From Pseudomonas sp. ISL-84 (lineage in GTDB: Bacteria > Bacillota > Bacilli > Bacillales > Cytobacillaceae): DNA of 64,000 nucleotides. Under the pieces are notes generated by a model. It worked only from the letters and a program-made list of their open reading frames with translations. It made no database searches and was not told the origin of the DNA. Positions 7,996-16,526 of the stretch are shown here, piece by piece; positions within the stretch are counted from its first letter, which is position 1, and each line of letters opens with the position of its first letter. Where the stretch lies: contig JAGGRA010000048.1 of assembly GCA_018613035.1 (NCBI GenBank), forward strand, positions 1 through 64,000, written 5' to 3'. The position numbers and the translations under genes were made by a program.

Positions 7996-9129
7996 ATGGA
8001 CTTTGCACAATTCAAACAGGAAGTAATTGAGTATAGTAAAACAATCGGGATTGATAAAATTGGTTTTACATCGGCGAGCACTTTCGGTGAGATGAAAAAC
8101 AGGCTAATTCGCCAGCAGGAGCTTCAGTATCAATCAGGATTTGAAGAGCCTGATATAGAGAAGAGAGTCAATCCGGGGCTTTTGGTAGACAAGCCGAAGT
8201 CGATCATCTCGATTGCACTTGCCTATCCTTCAAAAATGAGAGTAAGAGTAGTCAGCAAAAAGGGTGAGAGAAGAGGGATCTTTTGCCGGGCTTCGTGGGG
8301 CAAAGACTACCACCATGTACTGAGAGACCGCCTCCAAAAGCTTGAAGAATTTATTCAAGCACGGATTCCTGAATCGATCTGCAAATCAATGGTCGATACA
8401 GGCGAGCTGGTGGATAGAGCAGTTGCGCAGCGAGCTGGCATTGGCTGGAGCGGGAAAAACTGTTCCATTATTACACCCGAATTTGGTTCGTATGTGTACC
8501 TCGGAGAAATGATTACGAACCTTCCGTTTGAACCTGACGAGCCAATGGAGGATAGATGCGGCAGCTGCAATAAATGTGTCGAGGTGTGTCCGACGGGAGC
8601 TTTAATCCAGGGCGGGCAGCTGGATGCACAGAAGTGTATTGCTTTTTTAACGCAAACGAAGGGCTTTCTTCCAGACCCTTACAGAGAGAAGCTGGGGAAC
8701 AGGCTTTATGGCTGTGATACCTGCCAAACGGTTTGCCCTGAAAATAAAGGCAAGGACTTTCATTTTCATGAAGAAATGGAGCCCGATTCGGAAGTTGCCA
8801 AACCACTTTTAAGACCGCTGCTTTTCATCAGTAACCGTGAATTTAAGGAAAAGTTCGGACCTGTTTCAGGCTCCTGGAGAGGGAAGAAGCCAATACAGCG
8901 AAATGCAATTATTGCTTTGGCCCATTATAAAGATGAAACAGCAATCGGTGACTTGATTAATGTTATGAAATCCGATCCGCGGCCAGTAATCAGGGGAACG
9001 GCTGCCTGGGCTCTGGGGAAAATTGGCGGTGAAGAATCTCTTTCTGCCTTGGAACTAGCTTTACAGCAGGAAAAAAATGAAGAAGTTCTTGAAGAAATCG
9101 AAAAAGGCTTAAGCTATATCGAACAATGA
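7996..9129 (+). CDS. queG: Epoxyqueuosine reductase QueG
   Basis: A 377-aa cobalamin- and Fe-S-dependent enzyme that reduces epoxyqueuosine to queuosine in the wobble position of tRNA, the last step of queuosine synthesis. Two 4Fe-4S clusters are marked by CGSCNKCVEVCPTGA and CDTCQTVCP. The catalytic-region motif DTGELVDRAVAQRAGIGW is present. The C-terminal 60 residues form a HEAT-like repeat (RGTAAWALGKIGG), as in Bacillus QueG. The ATG follows GGGAGG. Confidence 0.95.
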   Translation: MDFAQFKQEVIEYSKTIGIDKIGFTSASTFGEMKNRLIRQQELQYQSGFEEPDIEKRVNPGLLVDKPKSIISIALAYPSKMRVRVVSKKGERRGIFCRASWGKDYHHVLRDRLQKLEEFIQARIPESICKSMVDTGELVDRAVAQRAGIGWSGKNCSIITPEFGSYVYLGEMITNLPFEPDEPMEDRCGSCNKCVEVCPTGALIQGGQLDAQKCIAFLTQTKGFLPDPYREKLGNRLYGCDTCQTVCPENKGKDFHFHEEMEPDSEVAKPLLRPLLFISNREFKEKFGPVSGSWRGKKPIQRNAIIALAHYKDETAIGDLINVMKSDPRPVIRGTAAWALGKIGGEESLSALELALQQEKNEEVLEEIEKGLSYIEQ

Positions 9130-9158
9130 TGAGGAGGGGCTACCTCCTCTTTTTTTTA
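9128..9158 (+). terminator. Terminator of queG
   Basis: GAGGAGG pairs with CCTCCTC around GGCTA, followed by a long T run. Confidence 0.88.
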
Positions 9159-9180
9159 TGTTTTTACCTTGGAAAACCTA

Positions 9181-9253
9181 TGCGCAGAGAAATTTAGTTG
9201 TACGCAGAGAAAAAAATTTATGTGCAGACAAAATCGTTCTATGTGCAGAGAAA
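9181..9253. repeat. Four 12-bp repeats phased at 20-21 bp
   Basis: The motif TGYGCAGASAAA occurs at 9181, 9201 (TACGCAGAGAAA), 9221 (TGTGCAGACAAA) and 9242, on one face of the helix. It lies between the queG terminator and the amidase gene. The function is unknown. Confidence 0.7.
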
Positions 9254-9371
9254 CTACTAAAGAGAGATAGAAAAGCACTTTTATTAGTCAAATGCTGTTT
9301 ATTTAAGCAAAAATTTAAGCAAGGTCCATTCACCGCCTTCATATGTATTGAGTATGAGAGGAGTGAGGTGC

Positions 9372-10253
9372 GTGAGAGACCAGCTACAGGAACTTTTAGT
9401 TAAAAGAGTGCAGCAATGCGTTTCCCATTCGAGGAATTCAATTCATACTTGCCCTAAAATTGAAAAGAAGAAGGAATCTTTGTCCGGCCGCTCAGGGGAA
9501 ATTGTTAAAGCCCAGGCCACTGGGAAAGTTACCAGAGTTGGCGAGGAGAAAGATGGAGTTAAGCGGGTTGAATACAATGTCCACTTCAGATACTTAATTA
9601 AACATAAGGGCATGCTCTATATGGAAGAGGAAATTGAAGAGCGCATAGCTGAATTTTATAAAGGAGTTTTAGTCGAGGATCAGGAGATAAATCCTTTTGA
9701 AGATATCCGGATCGAAGAAGAACAGTTAACCTGCGGGAATGAAGGGGAAGAGGAGAGGCTGGAATATAAATATGACCGGATGAAAGCCGTGCAATATGCA
9801 GAAAAATGGTGGAACAGCTATAATCCCGCTTATAAAAAATTCGAGGTGGATTGCACCAATTATATTTCACAGTGCCTGCATGTAGGCGGCGGTCCTATGA
9901 GGGGTTATCCAAACCGCGGAAAAGGGTGGTGGATGAGGAGCGAGAACTGGAGCTTCAGCTGGTCGGTAGCCAATTCGATGAGACTGTATCTTCCGGGTTC
10001 AAGTGCTGGGTTAAGGGCAAAAGAGGTCTCCAGTCCGGATCAGCTCTTATTGGGAGATGTCATTTGTTATGATTTTCAGGGAGACGGACGATTTGACCAT
10101 ACGACCATTGTAACGGGAAAAGATGCAGTAGGGATGCCCCTTGTCAATGCTCATACTTATAACAGCAGGATGCGTTATTGGGCTTATGAAGACTCAACTG
10201 CATACACACCCAACATAAAGTACAAATTTCTCTCTATCACCGATGACAGGTAA
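9372..10253 (+). CDS. Amidase-domain protein (YhbB-like)
   Basis: A 293-aa protein. The N-terminal 130 residues are charged and of unknown role. The C-terminal part is an Amidase_6-type domain beginning AVQYAEKWWNSYNPAYK and containing DCTNYISQCLH, with the catalytic-type cysteine, and GDGRFDHTTIV, with the histidine. Homologues in Bacillus are thought to act on peptidoglycan peptides. The frame is open to a TTG at 9348; GTG at 9372 is preferred because it follows AGAGGAG/GAGG and matches the start of homologues (VRDQLQELL). No signal peptide is visible, as in YhbB. Confidence 0.8.
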   Translation: MRDQLQELLVKRVQQCVSHSRNSIHTCPKIEKKKESLSGRSGEIVKAQATGKVTRVGEEKDGVKRVEYNVHFRYLIKHKGMLYMEEEIEERIAEFYKGVLVEDQEINPFEDIRIEEEQLTCGNEGEEERLEYKYDRMKAVQYAEKWWNSYNPAYKKFEVDCTNYISQCLHVGGGPMRGYPNRGKGWWMRSENWSFSWSVANSMRLYLPGSSAGLRAKEVSSPDQLLLGDVICYDFQGDGRFDHTTIVTGKDAVGMPLVNAHTYNSRMRYWAYEDSTAYTPNIKYKFLSITDDR

Positions 10254-10314
10254 TTTGTCAGAGGAATTCAAAGTGATATAATAGCATGTAGAGTATAATT
10301 TAGAGGTGAAGGAA

Positions 10315-10788
10315 TTGGCATTGCATGTAGTTTTATACCAGCCGGAAATTCCGGCTAACACAGGAAATATTGCCCGCACTTGTGCGGCAACTGATACAAT
10401 ATTGCATTTGATCCGTCCGCTGGGCTTTTCCACTGATGATAAAATGCTAAAGCGTGCCGGATTGGATTATTGGCAGTATGTAAATATTATGTATCATGAT
10501 TCACTTAATGACTTCTTTAAAAGCAGTGAAGGCGGTGAATACTTCTATTTAACGAAGTACGGCACCAAGCCGCATTCCACATTTGATTACAGTAATGTGG
10601 ACAAAGATTATTATTTTATTTTTGGCAAGGAGACCACTGGCCTTCCAAAGGATGTTATTGAAAGCAATAAAGATCGTGCATTAAGAATTCCGATGAACGA
10701 CAATGTCCGTTCACTTAACTTATCAAACACAGCAGCCATTCTTATCTATGAAGCGCTGCGCCAGCAGGAATATTTACATCTAAATTAG
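10315..10788 (+). CDS. trmL: tRNA (cytidine/uridine-2'-O)-methyltransferase TrmL
   Basis: A SPOUT-class 2'-O-methyltransferase of 157 aa that modifies the wobble nucleotide of tRNA-Leu isoacceptors. It opens ALHVVLYQPEIPANTGNIAR and has the knot motifs FGKETTGLP and RIPMNDNVRSLNLSN. The frame opens with GTG at 10306, but TTG at 10315 gives the family start (M-A-L-H-V-V-L) and sits behind AGAGGTGA. Length is normal for the family. Confidence 0.93.
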   Translation: MALHVVLYQPEIPANTGNIARTCAATDTILHLIRPLGFSTDDKMLKRAGLDYWQYVNIMYHDSLNDFFKSSEGGEYFYLTKYGTKPHSTFDYSNVDKDYYFIFGKETTGLPKDVIESNKDRALRIPMNDNVRSLNLSNTAAILIYEALRQQEYLHLN

Positions 10789-10797
10789 AGCTGTCCG

Positions 10798-10826
10798 AGG
10801 CCTGGATTCTGTCAGGCCTTTTCTTT
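10798..10826 (+). terminator. Terminator of trmL
   Basis: AGGCCTG and CAGGCCT form a perfect 7-bp stem with an 8-nt loop, followed by TTTCTTTT. Confidence 0.85.
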
Positions 10827-10885
10827 TGGAGAAAACTCTCTTTTCCGGGTAAAATGAAAATGACAAATGGAAAGGATGAGAAGTA

Positions 10886-11635
10886 ATGAATGAAGTTACC
10901 AATTTGCTTATGGACCATCGTTCAGTCCGGCATTTTGAAGACAAACCTTTAACTAGGGAACAGATTGAAACCATCGTGCTGTCTGCCCAGGCTGCTTCCA
11001 CATCAAGCTTTGTACAAGCCTATTCAATAATTGGGGTTACGGATAAAGAAAAGAAAGAAAAGCTGGCGGAACTCGCCAACAATCAAAGCTATGTTGCTGA
11101 AAATGGACATTTCTTTGTTTTTTGTGCAGATTTGCATCGTCATGAGGTAATAGGCCAGATGGAAAACAAAGATGTGATACCATCAATCGAAAGCACGGAG
11201 AAGTTTATGGTTGCTGTAATAGATGCAGCATTGGCTGCTCAGAATGCTGCTGTTGCTGCCGAATCTATGGGGCTGGGGATCTGCTATATTGGCGGTATCA
11301 GAAATAACCTTGTGGGTGTGGCCGATCTTTTAAAAACACCTGAACGCGTCATTCCGCTATTTGGTTTGGCTGTAGGCTATCCTTCTAAAGAGAATGATAA
11401 AAAGCCGAGACTGCCTCTTCAGCACATTTATCATGAAAATGAATACAAACAGGATGAGGAGGACTACCGAAAGGAACTTGAAGAATATAATAGAATAATT
11501 TCAGAGTATTATGATGAACGGACAGGAGGAAGAAGGACGGACACCTGGACAGGACAAATTGGCGGCATGATGGAAAAACAGACTAGAATGTATATGAAGG
11601 ATTTTGTTCAAGGGAAGAAAATGGATTTAAGGTAA
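10886..11635 (+). CDS. Oxygen-insensitive NADPH nitroreductase, NfsA type
   Basis: A 249-aa FMN enzyme of the nitroreductase superfamily with the NfsA/YcnD-length C-terminal extension. N-terminal FMN contacts lie in DHRSVRHFEDKPL; further family features are ESMGLGICYIGGIRNN and LFGLAVGYPS. The tail (TGGRRTDTWTGQIGG) is typical of Bacillus NfrA-like reductases. It reduces FMN, nitro compounds and quinones with NADPH. The RBS GGAAAGGATG precedes the ATG. It stands alone. Confidence 0.9.
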   Translation: MNEVTNLLMDHRSVRHFEDKPLTREQIETIVLSAQAASTSSFVQAYSIIGVTDKEKKEKLAELANNQSYVAENGHFFVFCADLHRHEVIGQMENKDVIPSIESTEKFMVAVIDAALAAQNAAVAAESMGLGICYIGGIRNNLVGVADLLKTPERVIPLFGLAVGYPSKENDKKPRLPLQHIYHENEYKQDEEDYRKELEEYNRIISEYYDERTGGRRTDTWTGQIGGMMEKQTRMYMKDFVQGKKMDLR

Positions 11636-11655
11636 AACTATAAACCATAGAAAAA

Positions 11656-11676
11656 AGCTGCTGGATAATCAGCAGC
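11656..11676. terminator. Bidirectional terminator hairpin
   Basis: GCTGCTG and CAGCAGC pair around GATAAT. Plus-strand and minus-strand T runs flank it, serving both the nitroreductase and the small convergent gene. Confidence 0.7.
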
Positions 11677-11772
11677 TTATTTGTTGTTTACGCCTGGCTT
11701 GTCGTCATATCCAGCAGTGAAGATAGCAGCAAGGAAAGCAACCATTACACCGATAATAATAATTGTACCCAT
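11677..11772 (-). CDS. Small single-span membrane protein, 31 aa
   Basis: Not recognised. ATG at 11772 lies behind a strong AAAGGAGGA and encodes one hydrophobic helix (IIIIGVMVAFLAAIF) with a short hydrophilic tail (YDDKPGVNNK). The frame is open upstream to 11865, but only this start has a good RBS. It ends at a terminator. A promoter with TATAAT (11900-11905, minus strand) is framed by an inverted repeat, so it looks like a regulated gene with a leader of about 120 nt. Confidence 0.65.
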   Translation of the reverse strand: MGTIIIIGVMVAFLAAIFTAGYDDKPGVNNK

Positions 11773-11875
11773 GTATATGTAATCCTCCTTTAACGTATAT
11801 GTCAATAGGCAGGCATCGAAACGTCCATAAGAGGAAATGCATTCCATGTTATGGAGTTTAGCCAATCCGGCCCTT

Positions 11876-11929
11876 ACGGTCAGTTAAACTTCTTCTTGAA
11901 TTATAGAAAGGAGTTTTACTGACCGTTAA
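11876..11929 (-). promoter_or_regulatory. Promoter and operator-like inverted repeat of the 31-aa protein gene
   Basis: On the minus strand TTAACG (11929-11924) and TATAAT (11905-11900) are 18 nt apart. ACGGTCAGT at 11876-11884 and ACTGACCGT at 11918-11926 form a perfect 9-bp inverted repeat around the -10. GTTAAACT is also repeated directly beside each arm. The stretch 11930-12100 holds nothing else I can name. Confidence 0.45.
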
Positions 11930-12100
11930 ACTGCGATAAATATAAGCTTATTATAGCCCAAAAAAGGATTGGTGTGAATGAAAAGTGTGGAGTTTTTTTT
12001 ACAGCTTGGCTGCTGCTGTATATTTTTAAAAAATCCAATGGCCGGCTCTCTCATATAACTTCCCCATAAAAAGAACAAACCAAACTCTCAACAGATTTAC

Positions 12101-12129
12101 GCATGTTCAATTGCCGGGGCGCATAGAGT
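12101..12129 (+). promoter_or_regulatory. Probable SigE promoter of prkA
   Basis: GCATGTT (12101-12107), a 14-nt spacer and CATAGAGT (12122-12129) match the SigE pattern GMATATT-N14-CATACAMT with three mismatches. prkA is a sporulation gene under SigE in B. subtilis, so the match is credible. Confidence 0.5.
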
Positions 12130-12169
12130 ATATTAATCGTCTCTGATAATGCGACAGGGGGAGGTCCTT

Positions 12170-14065
12170 ATGGATATTCTAAAAAAAATTGAGATGTATC
12201 GACATGAAGAGGAAAAGCTTAAATGGGAAGGGACTTTTGGAGAGTATTTAGAAATAATTAAAGAGAAGCCATGGGTTGCCCAGTCAGCACATTCACGGGT
12301 ATATAACATGATTAAAGATGCCGGTGTAGAAGAAGTGAAGGGGCAAAAACGATATCAGTTTTTCAGCAATCAGCTATTTGGCTTAGAAGAGGCACTTGAA
12401 AGACTCGTGGAGGAATATTTCCATCCGGCTGCCAAGCGCCTGGATGTACGAAAAAGGATACTTTTACTTATGGGACCAGTCAGTGGCGGTAAATCAACAT
12501 TAGTGACAATGTTAAAAAGAGGTTTGGAGCAATATTCCCATTCTGATAGGGGAGCGGTCTATGCTATAAAGGGATGCCCTATGCATGAAGATCCGCTTCA
12601 TTTAATCCCGCATCATCTCCGCAAGGACTTCCATGATGAATATGGAATCAGAATTGAAGGGAACTTATCGCCATTGAATAGTATGCGTCTGGAACAAGAG
12701 TATGGAGGCCGCATAGAGGATGTTATAATTGAGAGAGTTATTTTCTCTGAGGACCGCAGGGTAGGCATTGGAACTTTCAGCCCTTCGGATCCAAAATCTC
12801 AGGATATTGCTGATTTAACTGGCAGCATTGACTTTTCAACCATTGCTGAATACGGATCAGAATCTGATCCTCGAGCATATCGCTTCGATGGGGAGCTGAA
12901 CAAGGCAAACCGCGGTATGATGGAATTCCAGGAAATGCTGAAATGCGATGAGAAATTCTTGTGGCATTTATTATCGCTAACACAGGAAGGCAATTTTAAA
13001 GCAGGGCGTTTTGCTTTAATTTCAGCTGATGAGCTTATTGTAGCGCACACGAATGAAACGGAGTACCGTTCGTTTATTTCAAACAAGAAAAATGAAGCAC
13101 TGCATTCCAGGATAATCGTCATGCCGGTTCCTTATAATCTAAAAGTTTCAGAGGAAGAAAAGATTTACGATAAAATGATTCGCGAAAGTGATGTTGCCAA
13201 TGTGCATATCGCTCCTCATACCTTGAGAGTTGCAGCAATGTTTACAATCTTAACCCGTATGAAGGATCCGAAAAAAGGCGATATTGATTTAGTGAAGAAG
13301 ATGCGTTTGTATGATGGAGAAAGCGTAGAAGGCTATAACAGAGCGGACGTGGAGGAATTGAAAAAAGAGCATTCGGATGAGGGCATGAGCGGTATTGATC
13401 CGCGTTATGTTATTAACCGCATCTCGTCTACGATTATCCGCAAAAATATTACCAGCATTAATGCGCTTGATGTATTGCGTTCCCTCAAGGAAGGATTGGA
13501 TCAGCATCCATCCATCACTCCGGAACTTAAAGAAAGATACCTGAACTTTATATCCCTTGCCCGTAAAGAGTATGATGATATTGCCAAAAAAGAAGTTCAG
13601 AAAGCGTTTGTCTACTCTTATGAAGAATCTGCGAAAACCCTTATGGAAAATTATCTGGATAATGTTGAGGCATATTGTAATAAAGCGAAGCTGCGCGATC
13701 CATTAACAGGCGAGGAAATCTCACCGGATGAAAAGCTTATGCGTTCCATCGAGGAGCAAATTGGCATTTCGGAAAATGCGAAAAAAGCGTTCAGAGAGGA
13801 AATCCTTATCCGAATTTCCGCTTATGCCAGAAAAGGGAAACGGTTTGATTATAATTCACATGATCGTCTTCGTGAAGCCATCCAGAAGAAGCTGTTTGCA
13901 GACCTAAAGGATGTAGTAAAGATTACAACATCCTCCAAAACACCTGATGAGCAGCAGCTGAAGAAAGTTAATGAGGTTGTAGCAAGATTAATTGATGAGC
14001 ATGGTTATAACTCAACATCAGCAAATGAATTGCTGCGTTATGTTGGAAGCTTGCTGAATCGATAA
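12170..14065 (+). CDS. prkA: Serine protein kinase PrkA
   Basis: A 631-aa protein of the PrkA family. The N-terminal AAA-type domain carries a Walker A motif (GPVSGGKSTLV, about residue 103) and the C-terminal PrkA domain resembles a kinase fold. It is nearly colinear with B. subtilis PrkA. It acts during sporulation in the mother cell; both kinase and Lon-like protease activities have been proposed. ATG at 12170 follows GGGGGAGG; the upstream ATG at 12149 has no RBS. In B. subtilis yhbH is also sporulation-linked, and here it lies 1.1 kb downstream. Confidence 0.97.
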   Translation: MDILKKIEMYRHEEEKLKWEGTFGEYLEIIKEKPWVAQSAHSRVYNMIKDAGVEEVKGQKRYQFFSNQLFGLEEALERLVEEYFHPAAKRLDVRKRILLLMGPVSGGKSTLVTMLKRGLEQYSHSDRGAVYAIKGCPMHEDPLHLIPHHLRKDFHDEYGIRIEGNLSPLNSMRLEQEYGGRIEDVIIERVIFSEDRRVGIGTFSPSDPKSQDIADLTGSIDFSTIAEYGSESDPRAYRFDGELNKANRGMMEFQEMLKCDEKFLWHLLSLTQEGNFKAGRFALISADELIVAHTNETEYRSFISNKKNEALHSRIIVMPVPYNLKVSEEEKIYDKMIRESDVANVHIAPHTLRVAAMFTILTRMKDPKKGDIDLVKKMRLYDGESVEGYNRADVEELKKEHSDEGMSGIDPRYVINRISSTIIRKNITSINALDVLRSLKEGLDQHPSITPELKERYLNFISLARKEYDDIAKKEVQKAFVYSYEESAKTLMENYLDNVEAYCNKAKLRDPLTGEEISPDEKLMRSIEEQIGISENAKKAFREEILIRISAYARKGKRFDYNSHDRLREAIQKKLFADLKDVVKITTSSKTPDEQQLKKVNEVVARLIDEHGYNSTSANELLRYVGSLLNR

Positions 14066-14073
14066 ATTTTAAG

Positions 14074-14106
14074 AAGCCTGGCAAAATGCTGCCAGGCTTT
14101 TTTTAT
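14074..14106 (+). terminator. Terminator of prkA
   Basis: AAGCCTGGC and GCCAGGCTT form a 9-bp stem around AAAATGCT, followed by seven T residues. Confidence 0.9.
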
Positions 14107-14193
14107 GCAAATAGAATATTTGGTGGTATTTGAAAATAAATCTAAGAATCTGCAAATAAAATTTGCAAAAATATAGGGAAATCTGCAAATAAG
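14105..14193. repeat. Short TCTGCAAATAA repeats
   Basis: TGCAAATA-type motifs occur at about 14105, 14149, 14162 and 14182 in an AT-rich stretch after prkA. They resemble in style, but not in sequence, the phased repeats at 9181. The rest of 14200-14335 shows nothing recognisable. Confidence 0.4.
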
Positions 14194-14335
14194 TATTATT
14201 GACAGTTCGATTGAGTGTATAAACGAGTGTCATAACGGCCAAAAGAAGTCCTAATTCAGATGAAAAAGCAGTTCAACTTGGAAAACTGCTGTAAAAGCTG
14301 CCAAAAGACCGACTTTTTCTTCAAAAACCCAAATA

Positions 14336-14358
14336 AAAAAGAGGCTGCAGCGCCTCAT
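14336..14358 (-). terminator. Terminator of the 45-aa CxxC protein gene
   Basis: On the minus strand GAGGC-GCTGCA-GCCTC is followed by TTTTTT, directly after the stop codon. Confidence 0.75.
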
Positions 14359-14360
14359 GA

Positions 14361-14498
14361 TCATTCTTCTTCAGCTTTTACTATGGAAGTGTCTCGTTTC
14401 ACCTGACATTCGGGACAAACTGGCTTGTTTTCAATATAAGCAGCCCGGTCATATAGGGACAATTCACCGAACCAATCACAGCAAAGGAATTCACTCAT
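14361..14498 (-). CDS. Small zinc-ribbon-like protein, 45 aa
   Basis: Not recognised by name. ATG at 14498 follows AAAGGGGGGA. The protein has LCCDW near the N terminus and CPEC in the middle, so four cysteines could bind one metal ion. The C terminus is acidic. It has its own terminator. Small CxxC proteins of this sort are common in Bacillus and mostly uncharacterised. Confidence 0.65.
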   Translation of the reverse strand: MSEFLCCDWFGELSLYDRAAYIENKPVCPECQVKRDTSIVKAEEE

Positions 14499-14612
14499 AA
14501 AATCCCCCCTTTGGTAAAATCATATTTTGGCTTGGCTGTTTTTATGAGAGGCAGCAAAGGAAAAGTTTAAACAAGCCTGATGTGGGGAATATAATCACCA
14601 GAGGTGATATTC

Positions 14613-14798
14613 ATGAAGAAGAAAGAATTGGACAAAGATTATACACCGAGAAACAGCTCAATGGCAGAGAATGTTGAAGAGATGAAAAATTTGGGCAATC
14701 AGATGGAAAACCTGCGCACCAATAAAGAATTAAAGGAAGATTATGATAAATACCCAGACCCTATACAAAATAAAAAGAAAGATAAAGACCTCCGCTAA
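14613..14798 (+). CDS. Small hydrophilic hypothetical protein, 61 aa
   Basis: Not recognised. A highly charged protein rich in Lys, Asp, Glu and Asn (KDYTPRNSSMAENVEEMK), without hydrophobic segments. ATG at 14613 follows AGAGGTGAT; the track-style upstream start at 14604 is an ATT without support. A strong terminator follows. The composition resembles small Bacillus proteins made during sporulation or stress, but that is only an impression. Confidence 0.65.
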   Translation: MKKKELDKDYTPRNSSMAENVEEMKNLGNQMENLRTNKELKEDYDKYPDPIQNKKKDKDLR

Positions 14799-14816
14799 AA
14801 AGCGGAGGTTTTCTTA
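14784..14816 (+). terminator. Terminator after the 61-aa protein gene
   Basis: ACCTCCGC and GCGGAGGT pair around TAAAAA, followed by TTTCTT. Confidence 0.85.
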
Positions 14817-15131
14817 TTGTAAAATACATAGAACCCACTAAAGGCACTAACCCATTTATAAAAAGGGCTTGTCCAAAAGAGGTTACTAATGTCTTATTGT
14901 CAAAATTATTTGTAAATTATTTTGTCTTCTTGCATAAGATAGAGTAATAAACATTTCTTTTGCTGGAGCCTAAAAGGGTTTTGGATGCTGCCAGAATGGC
15001 AGGGAAATGAGTCTATGGATAGCAGGCAGACTGCAGATTTAGGGATGATGTATCTTTTTTGACACTCGCGATATTGTATGTTGGAAGGCTGGAATGTGTG
15101 AAAAAATTAAATTATTAAAGGAGGGGTTTAA
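14817..15131. other. Gene-free stretch upstream of yhbH
   Basis: It holds the yhbH RBS (AAAGGAGGGG) at its end and AT-rich sequence. I see no RNA gene, repeat or convincing promoter. Confidence 0.5.
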
Positions 15132-16304
15132 ATGACGAATGTCAATAACCATCAGTTTGTGATTTCCCAAGAAGATTGGTCCCTCCATCGCAAAGGCCAT
15201 GATGACCAGCAGCGTCATCAGGATAAAGTTCAAGAAGCAATCCGCAACAATTTGCCTGATTTAATAACGGAAGAGAACATTGTAATGTCGAATGGACGGG
15301 AAGTAGTAAAAATACCAATTCGGTCATTGGACGAATACAAAATCCGTTATAACTATGATAAAAATAAACATGTCGGCCAAGGCGATGGAGATAGCCAGAT
15401 TGGAGATGTAGTGGCACGCGATGGTTCCGGCAGCCAAAAAGGACCCGGAAAAGGGCAGGGAGCAGGCGACCAGGCAGGCGAGGATTATTTCGAAGCGGAA
15501 GTTTCATTAATGGAAATTGAAGAAGCACTTTTTAAACAGCTGGAATTGCCTAATTTAAAGAAAAAAGAACAGGATGAAAACCTGGTGGAAAACATTGAAT
15601 TTAACGATATACGGAAAACAGGTCTTATGGGCAATATTGATAAAAAACGAACGATGATGTCGGCATTCAAAAGAAATGCGATGACCGGGAAGGCTGCATT
15701 CCACCCCATTTATAAGGAAGATCTGAAGTTCAAAACCTGGAATGAAATTGTAAAGCCCGACTCAAAAGCAGTTGTTCTTGCTATGATGGATACGAGCGGA
15801 AGTATGGGGATATGGGAAAAGTATATGGCCAGAAGCTTTTTCTTCTGGATGACCCGATTCCTGAGAACCAAGTATGAGACGGTAGAAATAGAGTTTATTG
15901 CCCACCATACGGAAGCAAAGGTGGTCTCAGAGGAGGATTTCTTCTCCAAGGGGGAAAGCGGTGGAACGATTTGCTCATCTGCGTACCGAAAAGCGCTTGA
16001 ACTTATTGATACAAAATATAACCCGCGAAAGTATAATATTTATCCGTTCCATTTCTCTGATGGTGATAACCTGACCTCTGATAATGCCCGTTGTGTTAAG
16101 CTTGTAGAAGACCTTATGAAAGTGTCCAATATGTTTGGATACGGTGAGGTTAACCAGTATAACCGCCACTCGACCCTTATGTCCGCGTATAAAAACATCA
16201 AAAATGACGATTTTCGATATTATATCCTTAAGCAAAAAGCTGACGTATTCCACGCTATGAAGAGCTTTTTCAAACAGGAAGATGAAAAGAAGGTGTATGC
16301 GTAA
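15132..16304 (+). CDS. yhbH: Sporulation protein YhbH
   Basis: A 390-aa protein of the YhbH/YeaH family with a C-terminal von Willebrand A-like domain ([12 protein letters not shown], a MIDAS-type DxSxS motif, at about residue 215). A Gly/Gln-rich linker (about residues 77-115) follows the N-terminal part. In B. subtilis yhbH follows SigE-type control and its loss impairs sporulation; PrkA is its genomic and probably functional partner. The ATG is behind AAAGGAGGGG. Confidence 0.95.
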   Translation: MTNVNNHQFVISQEDWSLHRKGHDDQQRHQDKVQEAIRNNLPDLITEENIVMSNGREVVKIPIRSLDEYKIRYNYDKNKHVGQGDGDSQIGDVVARDGSGSQKGPGKGQGAGDQAGEDYFEAEVSLMEIEEALFKQLELPNLKKKEQDENLVENIEFNDIRKTGLMGNIDKKRTMMSAFKRNAMTGKAAFHPIYKEDLKFKTWNEIVKPDSKAVVLAMMDTSGSMGIWEKYMARSFFFWMTRFLRTKYETVEIEFIAHHTEAKVVSEEDFFSKGESGGTICSSAYRKALELIDTKYNPRKYNIYPFHFSDGDNLTSDNARCVKLVEDLMKVSNMFGYGEVNQYNRHSTLMSAYKNIKNDDFRYYILKQKADVFHAMKSFFKQEDEKKVYA

Positions 16305-16328
16305 AAAGAGGGGGAAACCTCTCTTTTT
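16303..16328 (+). terminator. Terminator of yhbH
   Basis: AAAAGAGG and CCTCTCTTTT pair around GGGAAA, followed by TTATTATTTT. Confidence 0.8.
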
Positions 16329-16526
16329 ATTATTTTCGCAGAAAAAAGACCCCTAAATCGAGGCCCTAAAAAATGTGTCCATATGGCATTGAAAAAGACT
16401 TCTAGTCCGGAAAATACCTGCAGATGCTATACCAGCACGAGAATGCTATTTAATTTCCGTCATTTTGCCACCCCCTGGTTCGACGAATATATCCATTATT
16501 CGTAATATATTAGGGTGAAAAACTAT

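Noticed and set aside
11773-11865. Longer 62-aa version of the small membrane protein
   Set aside because: The upstream part has no RBS and lies in the leader between promoter and the well-supported ATG at 11772.
15142-15528. Minus-strand 128-aa frame inside yhbH
   Set aside because: It is a shadow of the conserved yhbH frame, without RBS.
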